Assembly (NCBI RefSeq): GCF_006539125.1
Contig: NZ_BJMK01000005.1
Location: 124,001-188,000, forward strand
Direction: 5' to 3'
DNA from: Gluconobacter sphaericus NBRC 12467
GTDB taxonomy: Bacteria; Pseudomonadota; Alphaproteobacteria; Acetobacterales; Acetobacteraceae
Length of the DNA: 64,000 nucleotides
The notes beneath the pieces were generated by a model. It searched no databases, had not been told where the DNA came from, and was given only the letters and a program-made list of their open reading frames with translations. The position numbers and the translations under genes are program-made. This document shows, piece after piece, positions 41,536 to 49,788 of the stretch (position 1 is the first letter of the stretch; each line of letters opens with the position of its first letter).

Positions 41536-42247
41536 GCAGACTGAACCCAGCACCGCGAATGCTGTGAATGAGCGGCGGCTCGCCGGGCACGTCGATCTTG
41601 CGACGCAGTTTCCCGATATGAACATCCACCAGGTTCGTCTGAGGAACGAACCGGTAATTCCACACATCCTCAAGCAGCATGGTACGCGTCAACACGGTGT
41701 CGGGACGGCGCATCATGTATTCCAGCAGCCGGAATTCGCGCGGCAGGAGATCGATTTCCTGCCCACTGCGAAACACCCGCCGCTCGATCAGGTCCATTTC
41801 AAGCGGACCGACCCTGAGCATCGTCACACGACTGTCCGTCGGGCGACGCAGCAGCGCTTCCAGACGGGCCGCCAGTTCTTCCATGGCAAAGGGCTTTGTC
41901 AGGTAGTCATCCCCCCCTGCCTTGAGGCCGCTCACCCGATCATCCACCGCAGAAAGCGCGGAGAGCACCAGAACGGGAATGTTGATCCGCTGGGTCCGCA
42001 CGCTTTCAATGACGGTCAGCCCGTCCAGTTCTGGCAGCATGCGGTCCACGATCATCAGATCGAACTGGCCCGTGCAGGCATGATCCAGCCCTTCGACACC
42101 TGTCGCGGCGCGCGTGACCTCATAGCCACGGGTCGTGAGTTCTTCGGCGACCTCGGCCGCAATACTCTCATCATCCTCAATCAGCAGGAGCCGGAGAGAG
42201 GATCCGACAGTGCGCTCGGGCGCCCCATGTTCTTGTACGGACGTCAT
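41522..42247 (-). CDS. OmpR/PhoB-family response regulator
   Basis: 241 residues. Receiver domain with acidic pair in LLIEDDESIA, phospho-acceptor Asp68 in LMIVDRMLPELDG and the TKPF Lys, followed by a winged-helix DNA-binding domain (LLPREFRLLEYMMRRPDTVLTRTMLLEDVW split over helices). Start: three in-frame candidates lie within 15 bases (GTG 42262, ATG 42253, ATG 42247); GAGG at a nine-base distance favours 42247. It overlaps the kinase gene by 14 bases, so both are made together. Likely controls the RND operon downstream. Confidence 0.9.
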   Translation of the reverse strand: MTSVQEHGAPERTVGSSLRLLLIEDDESIAAEVAEELTTRGYEVTRAATGVEGLDHACTGQFDLMIVDRMLPELDGLTVIESVRTQRINIPVLVLSALSAVDDRVSGLKAGGDDYLTKPFAMEELAARLEALLRRPTDSRVTMLRVGPLEMDLIERRVFRSGQEIDLLPREFRLLEYMMRRPDTVLTRTMLLEDVWNYRFVPQTNLVDVHIGKLRRKIDVPGEPPLIHSIRGAGFSLRVPG

Positions 42248-42317
42248 GGTCATGATCCTCACATGAGATACTCCCCGATGTCATCCCATTAAAATCGGTC
42301 TTAAAGGAGTAAAATGT

Positions 42318-43550
42318 TCAAAGGCCCGCTGGTTCGTCCAGAGCTTCTTCCATTTCATCGGCGGTTCCGTCCAGCGCCCGCAACCGCCGCCCAAGCACGC
42401 GGGTGCGACGCCGGGCCTCCTCAATCGTGTTGCCCATGGTCCCGGCATTGCGATGCAGCTTTTCAAGAACCTGGTCCATTCGCAGCATCTCCTGCCGCGT
42501 CGCCCCCAACAGCCCGGCAATCGCCTCCGTCCGCTCCTCAAGTGTCAACGTGACATACCCCAGATGCACGGTCCGAAGCATCGCAGGCAACAGCGACGGC
42601 CCCATCACCATAACCCGGTACAGCCGGCCAATCTCATCAATCACGCCAGGCATCCGGGCAATTTCGGCATAAAGCCCGTCCGTCGGCAGATAGAGTACGG
42701 CAAATTCGACCGTCAGCGGCGGCAGGATATATTTGGACGCAATCTTCTTCGCCTCAAAGCGGATGACGTTTTCCAGCTCCCGCCTGGCCTGACGTTCAGC
42801 CAGTGCATCACCTGCTTCGGCGGCATTCAGCAAGCGCTCATAGGCTTCGGTCGGAAACTTGCTATCGATCGCAAGCCGCGGCGGCACCTCCGTTCCACGT
42901 ACCGGCATCTTCACCGCAAATTCGACATTCTCGCCTGCCACCCCGAGGCGGAAATTCGTATCGTAACTGCCTTCGGGAAGAATATCGTCCAGAATGGCCC
43001 GGCACTGCGCTTCGCCCCAGCCGCCACGCGTCTTCACATTAGAAAACAGACGCTTCAGATCTCCGATCTGCGCCGTAACGCTCGTAACCTCGCCCAGCGC
43101 CTTCTGCATGGCGCTGAACTGCTCCACCACGCGCTGAAAGCTGGTCTGCATCTGCTTTTCGACAGCGCCATGAAGCTGTTCGTTCACAGTCGCACGAATA
43201 CGCTCGATCTGTTCGTTCTGACTCTGCGCCATTTCCCGCAAGGCATCGGACAGCAGGAGCCGTCCCTCGACCTGATCCTGACCCAGATTTCGCGCCAGCG
43301 TGCTCAAACGCTCACTGGTCTCCAGCCGGAACTGATCCAGCCGCCCCGACAGCACCCGCTCGACTTCCGACAGATGCGCCCGGTGATATTCAACGTCCTG
43401 TGAGCGCTCCTGCGCCTCACGCTCCAACAGACGCTCGAACCGGCCACTGCCATTGCCGCCTCGCAGAACAGTCAGAGCTGCGACCAGCAGCGCTACAACC
43501 GCCACGATCCAGGGAAGAAACTGCACCATTCCGGAAATATTCTCCTGCAT
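42318..43550 (-). CDS. rmuC: RmuC-family DNA recombination protein
   Basis: 410 residues. An N-terminal membrane anchor (residues 10-28, FLPWIVAVVALLVAALTVL) is followed by a long coiled coil (about 40-140) and the RmuC nuclease-like domain with RGGWGEAQCRAILDDILPEGSYDTN and RLAIDSKFPTEAYERLL. In E. coli RmuC lowers inversions at short repeats; biochemistry is little known. It stands alone, 70 bases upstream of the response regulator. Confidence 0.9.
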   Translation of the reverse strand: MQENISGMVQFLPWIVAVVALLVAALTVLRGGNGSGRFERLLEREAQERSQDVEYHRAHLSEVERVLSGRLDQFRLETSERLSTLARNLGQDQVEGRLLLSDALREMAQSQNEQIERIRATVNEQLHGAVEKQMQTSFQRVVEQFSAMQKALGEVTSVTAQIGDLKRLFSNVKTRGGWGEAQCRAILDDILPEGSYDTNFRLGVAGENVEFAVKMPVRGTEVPPRLAIDSKFPTEAYERLLNAAEAGDALAERQARRELENVIRFEAKKIASKYILPPLTVEFAVLYLPTDGLYAEIARMPGVIDEIGRLYRVMVMGPSLLPAMLRTVHLGYVTLTLEERTEAIAGLLGATRQEMLRMDQVLEKLHRNAGTMGNTIEEARRRTRVLGRRLRALDGTADEMEEALDEPAGL

Positions 43551-43596
43551 GGCGCAGTCCTACCCCCTCAGCACAACTGGGCCAATGGCCAGCGCC

Positions 43597-43842
43597 TCAG
43601 GGTTGATGGATATTGCCGTAAGACGCAGCACCAAGACCCGGGCACGAGCATGGCGCACCAAGCGGAACCTGCGTCGGCATCTTGCAGGTATAGATCCCCG
43701 CCTTGCAGGTATAGCCATACCCCGCGATCGGCGTTCCCGGCGGAACAGGACCAGACGCCGCGGTACCGACGCAGGCGCCAAGCCCCAGAAAGGACAGGCC
43801 GGCAGCAGCACGCAGAACATGACGGAAAACGGAACGAGACAT
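43597..43842 (-). CDS. small Cys-rich lipoprotein, function unknown
   Basis: 81 residues. Signal peptide with lipobox LGAC (Cys24), so a mature lipoprotein of only 58 residues. The mature part has a pattern YTCKAGIYTCKMPTQVPLGA followed by PCSCPGLGAASYGNIH, giving four more cysteines that could form two disulfides in the periplasm or at the cell surface. I do not recognise a named family. It stands between rmuC and the flavoprotein gene, with no operon partner visible. Confidence 0.7.
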   Translation of the reverse strand: MSRSVFRHVLRAAAGLSFLGLGACVGTAASGPVPPGTPIAGYGYTCKAGIYTCKMPTQVPLGAPCSCPGLGAASYGNIHQP

Positions 43843-43992
43843 TTTGATGTGTCCTTAATCGGCCAGTTTCAGAAAACCGGAATTGGAAAAGCAGAAACGG
43901 ATCGCCACCTCATCGGTTGCCGCGTGATCGGACGTCAGGATGGCAATCCTGTGGCAAAGACACGCTGACGCCCCAAACTGGCTGGTGAGCGA

Positions 43993-45171
43993 CTAGGAAT
44001 GGCCAGCCGCCGCCTGCCCTGCGGCAACACCACTCGCCCAGGCCCACTGGAAATTATGGCCACCCAGCCAACCCGTCACATCCACGGCCTCACCAATCGC
44101 ATAAAGCCCCGGAACATCACGGGCTCCGAGTGTCTGGGATGACAGGTCCCGCGTATCAATCCCGCCCCGCATGACCTCCGCCTTGGCATAACCTTCCGTA
44201 CCGGCGGGGCGAAGCTGCCAGTTGGACACACGCTCGGCCAATGCCTTGATTGCGCGGTCCGACTGGTTCGCCAGCATCGTATCCCCCAGCCCGGCAGCCA
44301 GAACACGGGCCAGCCGCTGGGGCAGCGCTTCCAGCAGGCTCGGCGGCAGGGCCTTCGGACGGTCTTTCTTGACCTTCAGAAGCACATTCAGCGCATTCTG
44401 CCCGGGCAGAAGATCGATCTGCGCCGCATCCCCGGCTTCAAGATAGGATGAAATCTGCAGGATCGCCGGGCCGGATACACCCCGATGAGTAAAAACCATT
44501 CCGTCTTCAAAGCGCGGGCCCTTCTTGCCCACGCGCGCCACGATCGGCAGCGACACGCCAGCGAGCTCCGGATCGGCATCCGCCAAAACCAGCGGCACGA
44601 GTGCCGGGGCTGGCGGCACGACCCGCAGACCAAATTTCCGCGCCAGTCGCAACGACAGGTCGGATGCTCCGAGCTTGGGAATGGACAGGCCGCCCGTTGC
44701 AAGGATCACCGCCCCGGCCCGGATCTCGCCCCCATCCGTGACGACGATGAAGCCGTGTTCCGCCTGCCGCACATCCAGAATACGGGTCTGCATCCGCAGC
44801 TCACAGCCAACGGTCCGGCACTCCGAGACCAGCATGTCCACGATCTGCCCGGCTGAACCATCACAGAACAGCTGACCCCGCGCCTTCTCATGCCAGGCAA
44901 TGCCGTAGCGGTTCACCAGCTTGAGAAAATCCTGCGGTGTGTATCGCGCCAGTGCGGAACGCGCGAAATGGCGGTTCTGCGAGATGAAACAGTTAGGCCC
45001 GGTCTCAAGATGCGTAAAATTGCATCGTCCCCCGCCTGATATCAGGATCTTGCGCCCCGGCTCCGGACCGTGATCCAGAACCAGGACCCGTGCCCCGTTC
45101 TGACCGGCCGTCGCCGCAGCCATCAGCCCCGCTGCACCAGCTCCGAGCACAATCACATCGGGGTTCATCAT
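43993..45171 (-). CDS. BaiN/RdsA (HI0933)-family flavoprotein
   Basis: 392 residues. FAD-binding Rossmann motif VIVLGAGAAGLMAAA at the N-terminus, then the family hallmark GRKILISGGGRCNFTH near residues 38-53, and the C-terminal FAD contact GLYAIGEAVDVTGWLGGHNFQWAWASG. These NAD(P)H-type flavoproteins are annotated as aminoacetone-oxidase-like or BaiN-like; the physiological substrate is unknown. The gene ends with GHS and begins eight bases after the GST gene, so the two form an operon. Confidence 0.9.
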   Translation of the reverse strand: MMNPDVIVLGAGAAGLMAAATAGQNGARVLVLDHGPEPGRKILISGGGRCNFTHLETGPNCFISQNRHFARSALARYTPQDFLKLVNRYGIAWHEKARGQLFCDGSAGQIVDMLVSECRTVGCELRMQTRILDVRQAEHGFIVVTDGGEIRAGAVILATGGLSIPKLGASDLSLRLARKFGLRVVPPAPALVPLVLADADPELAGVSLPIVARVGKKGPRFEDGMVFTHRGVSGPAILQISSYLEAGDAAQIDLLPGQNALNVLLKVKKDRPKALPPSLLEALPQRLARVLAAGLGDTMLANQSDRAIKALAERVSNWQLRPAGTEGYAKAEVMRGGIDTRDLSSQTLGARDVPGLYAIGEAVDVTGWLGGHNFQWAWASGVAAGQAAAGHS

Positions 45172-45179
45172 GGCGGCTC

Positions 45180-45848
45180 TCAGAAATCCAGATTGGCGTA
45201 ATGCGCCGGCGGCGTGATGCCGCTGACCTTGTCTGACAGCAGCCCCCGGAAACAGGGGCGCGACTTCACCCGCGCATACCAGTCCTTCGCCGCAGGCGCC
45301 TTGGACCAGTTCACATCCCCGATAAAATCGAGCGCCGACAGATGGGCTGCGGCCGCGAAATCGGCGAGCGACAGCGCAGGCCCCGCAAGCCAGGAGCGCG
45401 TCTCCGCAAGCCAGCCGATATAATCAAGGTGAAAGCGCATGTTCGCATAACCGGCCCGCAGCGCATTGCCATCCGGATGACCACGTCCGAACTGGCGCTT
45501 GTCGACCTTTTCGCCAAGCAGGTTCCGGGTGACCTCCTGCGCGAAGCGGGTGTCGAACCAGTCCACGAGCCGTCGCGTCTCGACACGATCAGCGAAAGTA
45601 CGCCCCAGAAGCGGGGTATCCGGATAGGCGTCCTCGAGATATTCGCAAATGACGCGTCCGCCCGGCACGGCCAGACCATTTTCCTCAACCAGCACGGGAA
45701 CCTCGCCCGCGGGATTGAGATGCAAAAATTCCTCACGCTGTTCCCAGACCCGCTCAATGACGGGTTCGAACGGGAGTCGCTTCTCGCTGAGGGCAAGCCT
45801 CACGAGACGGCATTGCGGAGAAAGTGGAAGGTGATGCAGGATACGCAT
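45180..45848 (-). CDS. glutathione S-transferase family protein
   Basis: 222 residues. Thioredoxin-like N-terminal domain starting MRILHHLPLSPQCRLVRLAL with the glutathione-site GEVPVLVEENG and the cis-Pro, then an all-helical C-terminal domain with WLAGPALSLADFAAAAHLSALD, the N-cap motif of the GST fold. The Ser in LPLSPQCR is a candidate catalytic residue. A GTG two codons earlier is possible. Its start region faces minC across a gap under 80 bases. Probable detoxification or redox role; substrate unknown. Confidence 0.9.
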   Translation of the reverse strand: MRILHHLPLSPQCRLVRLALSEKRLPFEPVIERVWEQREEFLHLNPAGEVPVLVEENGLAVPGGRVICEYLEDAYPDTPLLGRTFADRVETRRLVDWFDTRFAQEVTRNLLGEKVDKRQFGRGHPDGNALRAGYANMRFHLDYIGWLAETRSWLAGPALSLADFAAAAHLSALDFIGDVNWSKAPAAKDWYARVKSRPCFRGLLSDKVSGITPPAHYANLDF

Positions 45849-45925
45849 TACCACTTTCTAAGTCAGCCGATACCCGCTCACAAGAGCCTCACCGACTGCC
45901 CGACACAGGTCCAACGATTTTCACG

Positions 45926-46654
45926 ATGCCCGATCTCGTTTCCGCTACCTCTTCGAACACGCCCATGCGCATCCGTGCGCGCGGCCGTTCCTTCCTGGCG
46001 CTCGTCCTGTCCCCCGAAGCGCCCCTCCCCCTCTGGCTGGACGGTCTCGACCATCAGATCGCCCGTTCAGGCGGACTTTTTACCGGAAAACCGGTCATTT
46101 TGGACCTCGGCCTCCTCAGCGAAACCACACCAAGCCTGGCAACGCTACTGGACGATATCCGCAAAAGAGGTGTCCGGATCATCGGCATCGAGGGCGGCAG
46201 CCGTCACTGGCCGGCCGTCGCGCACTGGGACTGGCCGGAGACGCTCGACGGTGGGCGTCCGGCTGGGGAAGTCGAGATTCCGGAAGATCCTGCTGCCCGT
46301 GCGGCAGAACCGGTATCAGGTGGGGGGACGCTCATTATCGAACAGACCGTCCGTTCAGGGCAAAGCATCCAGCACATGCAGGGCGACGTGATCATCCTCG
46401 GATCGGTCTCGTCCGGCGCAGAGATCGTGGCCGCGGGGTCCATCCATGTGTACGGAACGTTGCGAGGCCGGGCGATCGCCGGAGTGGGTGGACAGTCCCA
46501 GAGCCGGATTTTCGCAAGCCGAATGCTGGCTGAGCTACTGGCCCTGGACGGGTATTATGCCGTGACGGAAGACATCGATCCCGCGATCCTCGGGCAGGCC
46601 GCACAGGCCACTTTGAACGAAGACCGCGTCCGGGTCCTGCCCCTGACGCCGTGA
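45926..46654 (+). CDS. minC: septum site-determining protein MinC
   Basis: 242 residues. N-terminal FtsZ-inhibiting domain (about 10-100, RGRSFLALVLSPEAPLPLWL) and a C-terminal right-handed beta helix with the MinD-binding pattern VRSGQSIQHMQGDVIILGSV and AAGSIHVYGTLRGRAIAG. It blocks FtsZ ring formation away from midcell. The frame is open 34 codons further left, across the GST start; the ATG at 45926 gives the usual length. minD follows after 147 bases. Confidence 0.94.
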   Translation: MPDLVSATSSNTPMRIRARGRSFLALVLSPEAPLPLWLDGLDHQIARSGGLFTGKPVILDLGLLSETTPSLATLLDDIRKRGVRIIGIEGGSRHWPAVAHWDWPETLDGGRPAGEVEIPEDPAARAAEPVSGGGTLIIEQTVRSGQSIQHMQGDVIILGSVSSGAEIVAAGSIHVYGTLRGRAIAGVGGQSQSRIFASRMLAELLALDGYYAVTEDIDPAILGQAAQATLNEDRVRVLPLTP

Positions 46655-46705
46655 ACTGAACTGCAAATTGATGGAGTCTGCCACAAAAGCGCCCCTATTC
46701 GCAGG

Positions 46706-46735
46706 TTGCCGCAGGGTATAAAACGTTCATAGAAT
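46706..46735 (+). promoter_or_regulatory. promoter candidate for minD-minE
   Basis: TTGCCG (46706-46711), 18-base spacer, TAGAAT (46730-46735), in the 147-base gap between minC and minD. It would give minDE a transcript of their own in addition to read-through from minC. Confidence 0.4.
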
Positions 46736-46801
46736 GGGAAACCGGTTGCGGTGACCCGTCACAGGCAGACGCGTTCCGCAGAGACGTTTTTTGGAGTATT
46801 C

Positions 46802-47614
46802 ATGGCCAAGGTTCTGGTTGTCACTTCCGGCAAGGGTGGCGTCGGCAAGACGACATCGACCGCCGCACTCGGCGCCGCTCTCGCTCAGAGCGGACAGAAT
46901 GTGGTTGTGGTTGATTTCGATGTCGGGCTTCGGAACCTCGACCTGGTCATGGGTGCCGAGCGCCGGGTGGTTTTCGATCTCATCAATGTTGTGCAGGGCG
47001 ATGCCCGCCTGTCGCAGGCCCTGATCCGCGACAAGCGCTGCGAGACTCTGTCGATCCTTCCGGCCTCCCAGACACGAGACAAGGATGCTCTGACCTCCGA
47101 GGGTGTTGCCCGCGTGATGGACGAGCTTCGCGAGAAGTTTGACTGGGTGATCTGCGACAGCCCGGCTGGAATCGAACGTGGTGCGCAGCTTGCCATGTAT
47201 CACGCCGATATGGCCGTGATTGTCACCAATCCCGAAGTCAGCTCAGTCCGTGACTCCGACCGGATCATCGGCCTGCTCGACAGCAAGACCAAAAAGGCCG
47301 AACAGGGCGAGAAGGTCGACAAGCACCTGCTTCTTACACGTTATGACCCTGCCCGCGCTGCGCGCAAGGAAATGCTGAGTGTCGAAGACGTTCTCGAAAT
47401 CCTGTCTATCCCGCTGCTCGGCATCGTGCCCGAAAGCGAGGATGTGCTGAAGTCCTCCAATGTCGGTGCGCCCGTCACACTGGCTGCGCCTGCAAGCCTT
47501 CCCGCCCGCGCCTATTTTGAAGCAGCCCGCCGCCTGAGCGGCGAGAAGCTCGAAGTCTCGGTCCCAGTCGAGAAGCGCGGTTTCTTTGACTGGCTCTTCA
47601 AGAGGGACGCATGA
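46802..47614 (+). CDS. minD: septum site-determining ATPase MinD
   Basis: 270 residues. Deviant Walker A motif KGGVGKTT (11-18), Walker B-like [17 protein letters not shown] and [11 protein letters not shown], and a C-terminal amphipathic helix ([13 protein letters not shown]) that binds the membrane when MinD has ATP. It recruits MinC and is displaced by MinE. TTGGAG five bases before the ATG at 46802 decides the start; an upstream in-frame codon lacks support. Confidence 0.97.
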   Translation: MAKVLVVTSGKGGVGKTTSTAALGAALAQSGQNVVVVDFDVGLRNLDLVMGAERRVVFDLINVVQGDARLSQALIRDKRCETLSILPASQTRDKDALTSEGVARVMDELREKFDWVICDSPAGIERGAQLAMYHADMAVIVTNPEVSSVRDSDRIIGLLDSKTKKAEQGEKVDKHLLLTRYDPARAARKEMLSVEDVLEILSIPLLGIVPESEDVLKSSNVGAPVTLAAPASLPARAYFEAARRLSGEKLEVSVPVEKRGFFDWLFKRDA

Positions 47615-47618
47615 GTTC

Positions 47619-47897
47619 ATGAGTTTTCTCTCAAATATCTTCGCCCGGCGCCAACAGTCCAGCAGTGTCGCCAAGGACCGTCTGCAGATCCTGCTGGCGC
47701 ATGAGCGCAGTGCGGGCGAGGGCGGCGAGTCCGATCTGATCCGCCAGCTTCATAAGGAAATCATGGAAGTGATTGCCCGTCATGTCGCCGTTGATCAGGA
47801 CAAGGTCCAGATCAAGGTCGACCGTGGCAGCGGATGCTCCATGCTCGAAATCGACGTCGAGGTTCCGCAGGAACTCAACGGCAAGCGGGGTGCGTGA
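47619..47897 (+). CDS. minE: cell division topological specificity factor MinE
   Basis: 92 residues. N-terminal membrane-targeting and MinD-contact segment ([20 protein letters not shown], then [11 protein letters not shown]), and the anti-MinCD dimer domain with [23 protein letters not shown]. It drives the pole-to-pole oscillation. Starts five bases after the minD stop; an earlier in-frame codon inside minD is less likely. Confidence 0.96.
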   Translation: MSFLSNIFARRQQSSSVAKDRLQILLAHERSAGEGGESDLIRQLHKEIMEVIARHVAVDQDKVQIKVDRGSGCSMLEIDVEVPQELNGKRGA

Positions 47898-47983
47898 TCC
47901 AGAGCCTTTTCCGGACACAATCCAGTTTTAGAGATATTTGATGCGGCTCTGATGCCGCATCTACAAGAGACGGAACAATACGG

Positions 47984-48343
47984 ATGAGCGGCTTTCTCGG
48001 AAACCTCATGAATCAGGCTGTCGGTGCCATCGGCGGGCAGCTGGGTGAAAAATTTGGCGGCAGTATTGGCGATTTCCTCAAAGGAGATGGCCTGAACATG
48101 CTGCTCAGCCAGGCTCAAAGCGCTGGCCTGACCGACAAGATTCATTCCTGGATCGGTAATGGCGAGAACCTGCCCATCACGGCGGATGAAGTGCGCAGCC
48201 TCCTGACGGACCAGCAGATCCAGATGATCGTCAGCAAAACAGGTCTGCCCGCCAACACCATCCTGCCGGCACTGGCACAGCTGCTTCCCGCCGCCGTGGA
48301 CAAGCACACGCCGGACGGTCAGGCACCGTCTACGACGGCCTGA
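47984..48343 (+). CDS. YidB-like protein (DUF937)
   Basis: 119 residues, Gly-rich N-terminus (MSGFLGNLMNQAVGAIGGQLG), a helical middle (LNMLLSQAQSAGLTDKIHSWIGNGENLPITADEV in part) and the LPANTILPALAQLLPAAVDKHTPDG block that defines the YidB/DUF937 family. Function unknown; no signal peptide. Same strand as minCDE, 86 bases after minE with no terminator between, and followed by a strong terminator, so probably the last gene of the min transcript. Confidence 0.88.
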   Translation: MSGFLGNLMNQAVGAIGGQLGEKFGGSIGDFLKGDGLNMLLSQAQSAGLTDKIHSWIGNGENLPITADEVRSLLTDQQIQMIVSKTGLPANTILPALAQLLPAAVDKHTPDGQAPSTTA

Positions 48344-48369
48344 AGCACAGTTTTACACAGAAGCTACAG

Positions 48370-48404
48370 AAAGCCCCGGTGGAGTAATCCACCGGGGCTT
48401 TTTC
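48370..48404. terminator. bidirectional terminator between yidB-like and MRJP genes
   Basis: Stem AAAGCCCCGGTGGA / TCCACCGGGGCTTTTT with a GTAA loop. It ends the min/yidB transcript and, on the other strand, the MRJP gene. Confidence 0.9.
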
Positions 48405-48414
48405 ATATCCTCGG

Positions 48415-49611
48415 TCAGGTTTTCTGCCCCTCCGACAAAGCATTGTAAGGCTGTGGCTGTTCGATCGGAAAGCGGATCAGAAGATAAGGCGCTACCCTGC
48501 GATCGGTCCCCCCATTAAATGATGCGAGGCGGTTCCACTGCCCGAACGTGCAATAGACATGATCCGCTGTCGCAAAGATCCCGTCCGGAGACAGGGCACG
48601 AGGATCGCGGAGCATCATTTTGAACGATCCATCCGGATCGCGCCGCAGAATACAGTCATGCTCATAATTCGTCGTATAGAGCCGGTTCTGGTCATCCAAG
48701 GTCAGACCATCCGCCACTCCCTTTTCGCCTTCATCGCGGATTGCAGGGCCAAGAACGACATCATCCGACGCCGGATCTGCGAGAAGATCCACCGACAGGC
48801 TGTAAAGCCGACGGCTGGTCAGAGGCGCGAAATAAAGGCGTTTTTCGTCTTTCGTCAGCGCGATCGCATCCACGCCGCCCGAGACCAATTGCGGATGGCC
48901 GGGGATATAGCGGCGGGGTTCGCCTTCCACGATGGCCAGAAATCCGGTTTCCGGAAGGATTGCGGGATGCTTCGTCAGCACACGACGGGCTTGCTGGGTC
49001 GCGACATCAACAATCACCAGTCCGGGGCTTGTTCCGAACGATGAATCGGTCACGAAGACAGTCCCCTGTGCACCATGCGACAACGACACCCGCAGATCGT
49101 TCATGTGGCTGTCCGGCAGAAGCACTGGCTCTTTGAGGATAATCTTATGCGCGACCCGGTTCGTTGCCGGATCAATGCAGACGATCTTTGCTGCTCCTGG
49201 CTGCAGGGGATGCCCGGCGCGCTTGCCGTCATCGATCATCCAGAGCCTACCGCTCCGGTCCATGGTCATGCCGTGAACGGAAACAAGACACTCCTCCGGA
49301 ACATTCCCGGGTAGACTCATTTCGGAACTAGGATAAGGTACAACCTTTCCATGCACCAGTTCACCGAGAGTTGCTCCCTTATGATCCACGGCATGACGTG
49401 GAAAACCGACAAAGGTTCTACCATTCGGCAAAACAACGATCCCTGAGGGGCCAGGACCGTCGAATTCGGCAACAATATCTAGCTCTCCGTAGGGACCTGT
49501 GCCGTTATCCTCGTTTCCGGCTGCGCGCGCCCGAGCAACCGGCAGCGCCGCAGAAGCCACAAGAGAGGCTGGAGCCGCCGAGGCCGCCCGCAGGAAATGA
49601 CGTCGCTTCAT
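48415..49611 (-). CDS. Tat-exported Yellow/MRJP-family protein
   Basis: 398 residues. The start MKRRHFLRAASAAPASLVAS is a twin-arginine signal with probable cleavage near ARA-AG at residue 31, so it folds in the cytoplasm and is exported. The mature part is a six-bladed beta-propeller of the major-royal-jelly/Yellow family: HGMTMDRSGRLWMIDDG, SHMNDLRVSL, FVTDSSFGTSPGLVIVDVAT and ADGLTLDDQNRLYTTNYEHD. Bacterial members are often compared with gluconolactonases, but activity is unproven. It diverges from a TonB receptor gene; a 177-base shared promoter region lies between them. Confidence 0.85.
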   Translation of the reverse strand: MKRRHFLRAASAAPASLVASAALPVARARAAGNEDNGTGPYGELDIVAEFDGPGPSGIVVLPNGRTFVGFPRHAVDHKGATLGELVHGKVVPYPSSEMSLPGNVPEECLVSVHGMTMDRSGRLWMIDDGKRAGHPLQPGAAKIVCIDPATNRVAHKIILKEPVLLPDSHMNDLRVSLSHGAQGTVFVTDSSFGTSPGLVIVDVATQQARRVLTKHPAILPETGFLAIVEGEPRRYIPGHPQLVSGGVDAIALTKDEKRLYFAPLTSRRLYSLSVDLLADPASDDVVLGPAIRDEGEKGVADGLTLDDQNRLYTTNYEHDCILRRDPDGSFKMMLRDPRALSPDGIFATADHVYCTFGQWNRLASFNGGTDRRVAPYLLIRFPIEQPQPYNALSEGQKT

Positions 49612-49734
49612 TCACAAACTCCCGAAATTCATTTGCAAAACATACCATTTCCATAACGCCCCAACCGTGTAAGGATCGCCACAGCCCCTTACAAAATGTG
49701 ATCGGAATTTTCCCGAACCGGAAAATGATGTTGA

Positions 49735-49777
49735 CGTTTCGCAAATACGAAACGATTTTGTATTTCGTATAAAATAC
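49735..49777. promoter_or_regulatory. nested palindromes upstream of the TonB-dependent receptor
   Basis: CGTTTCG (49735-41) pairs with CGAAACG (49748-54); ATACGAAA (49745-52) pairs with TTTCGTAT (49763-70); GTATT (49760-64) pairs with AATAC (49773-77). The overlapping half-sites cover TATAAA (49768-73), a possible -10 element of the receptor gene. A further palindrome ATTTTCC-n6-GGAAAAT lies at 49707-49726. This looks like an operator for a dimeric repressor acting on one or both divergent genes. Confidence 0.5.
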
Positions 49778-49788
49778 TAACTTATCGC

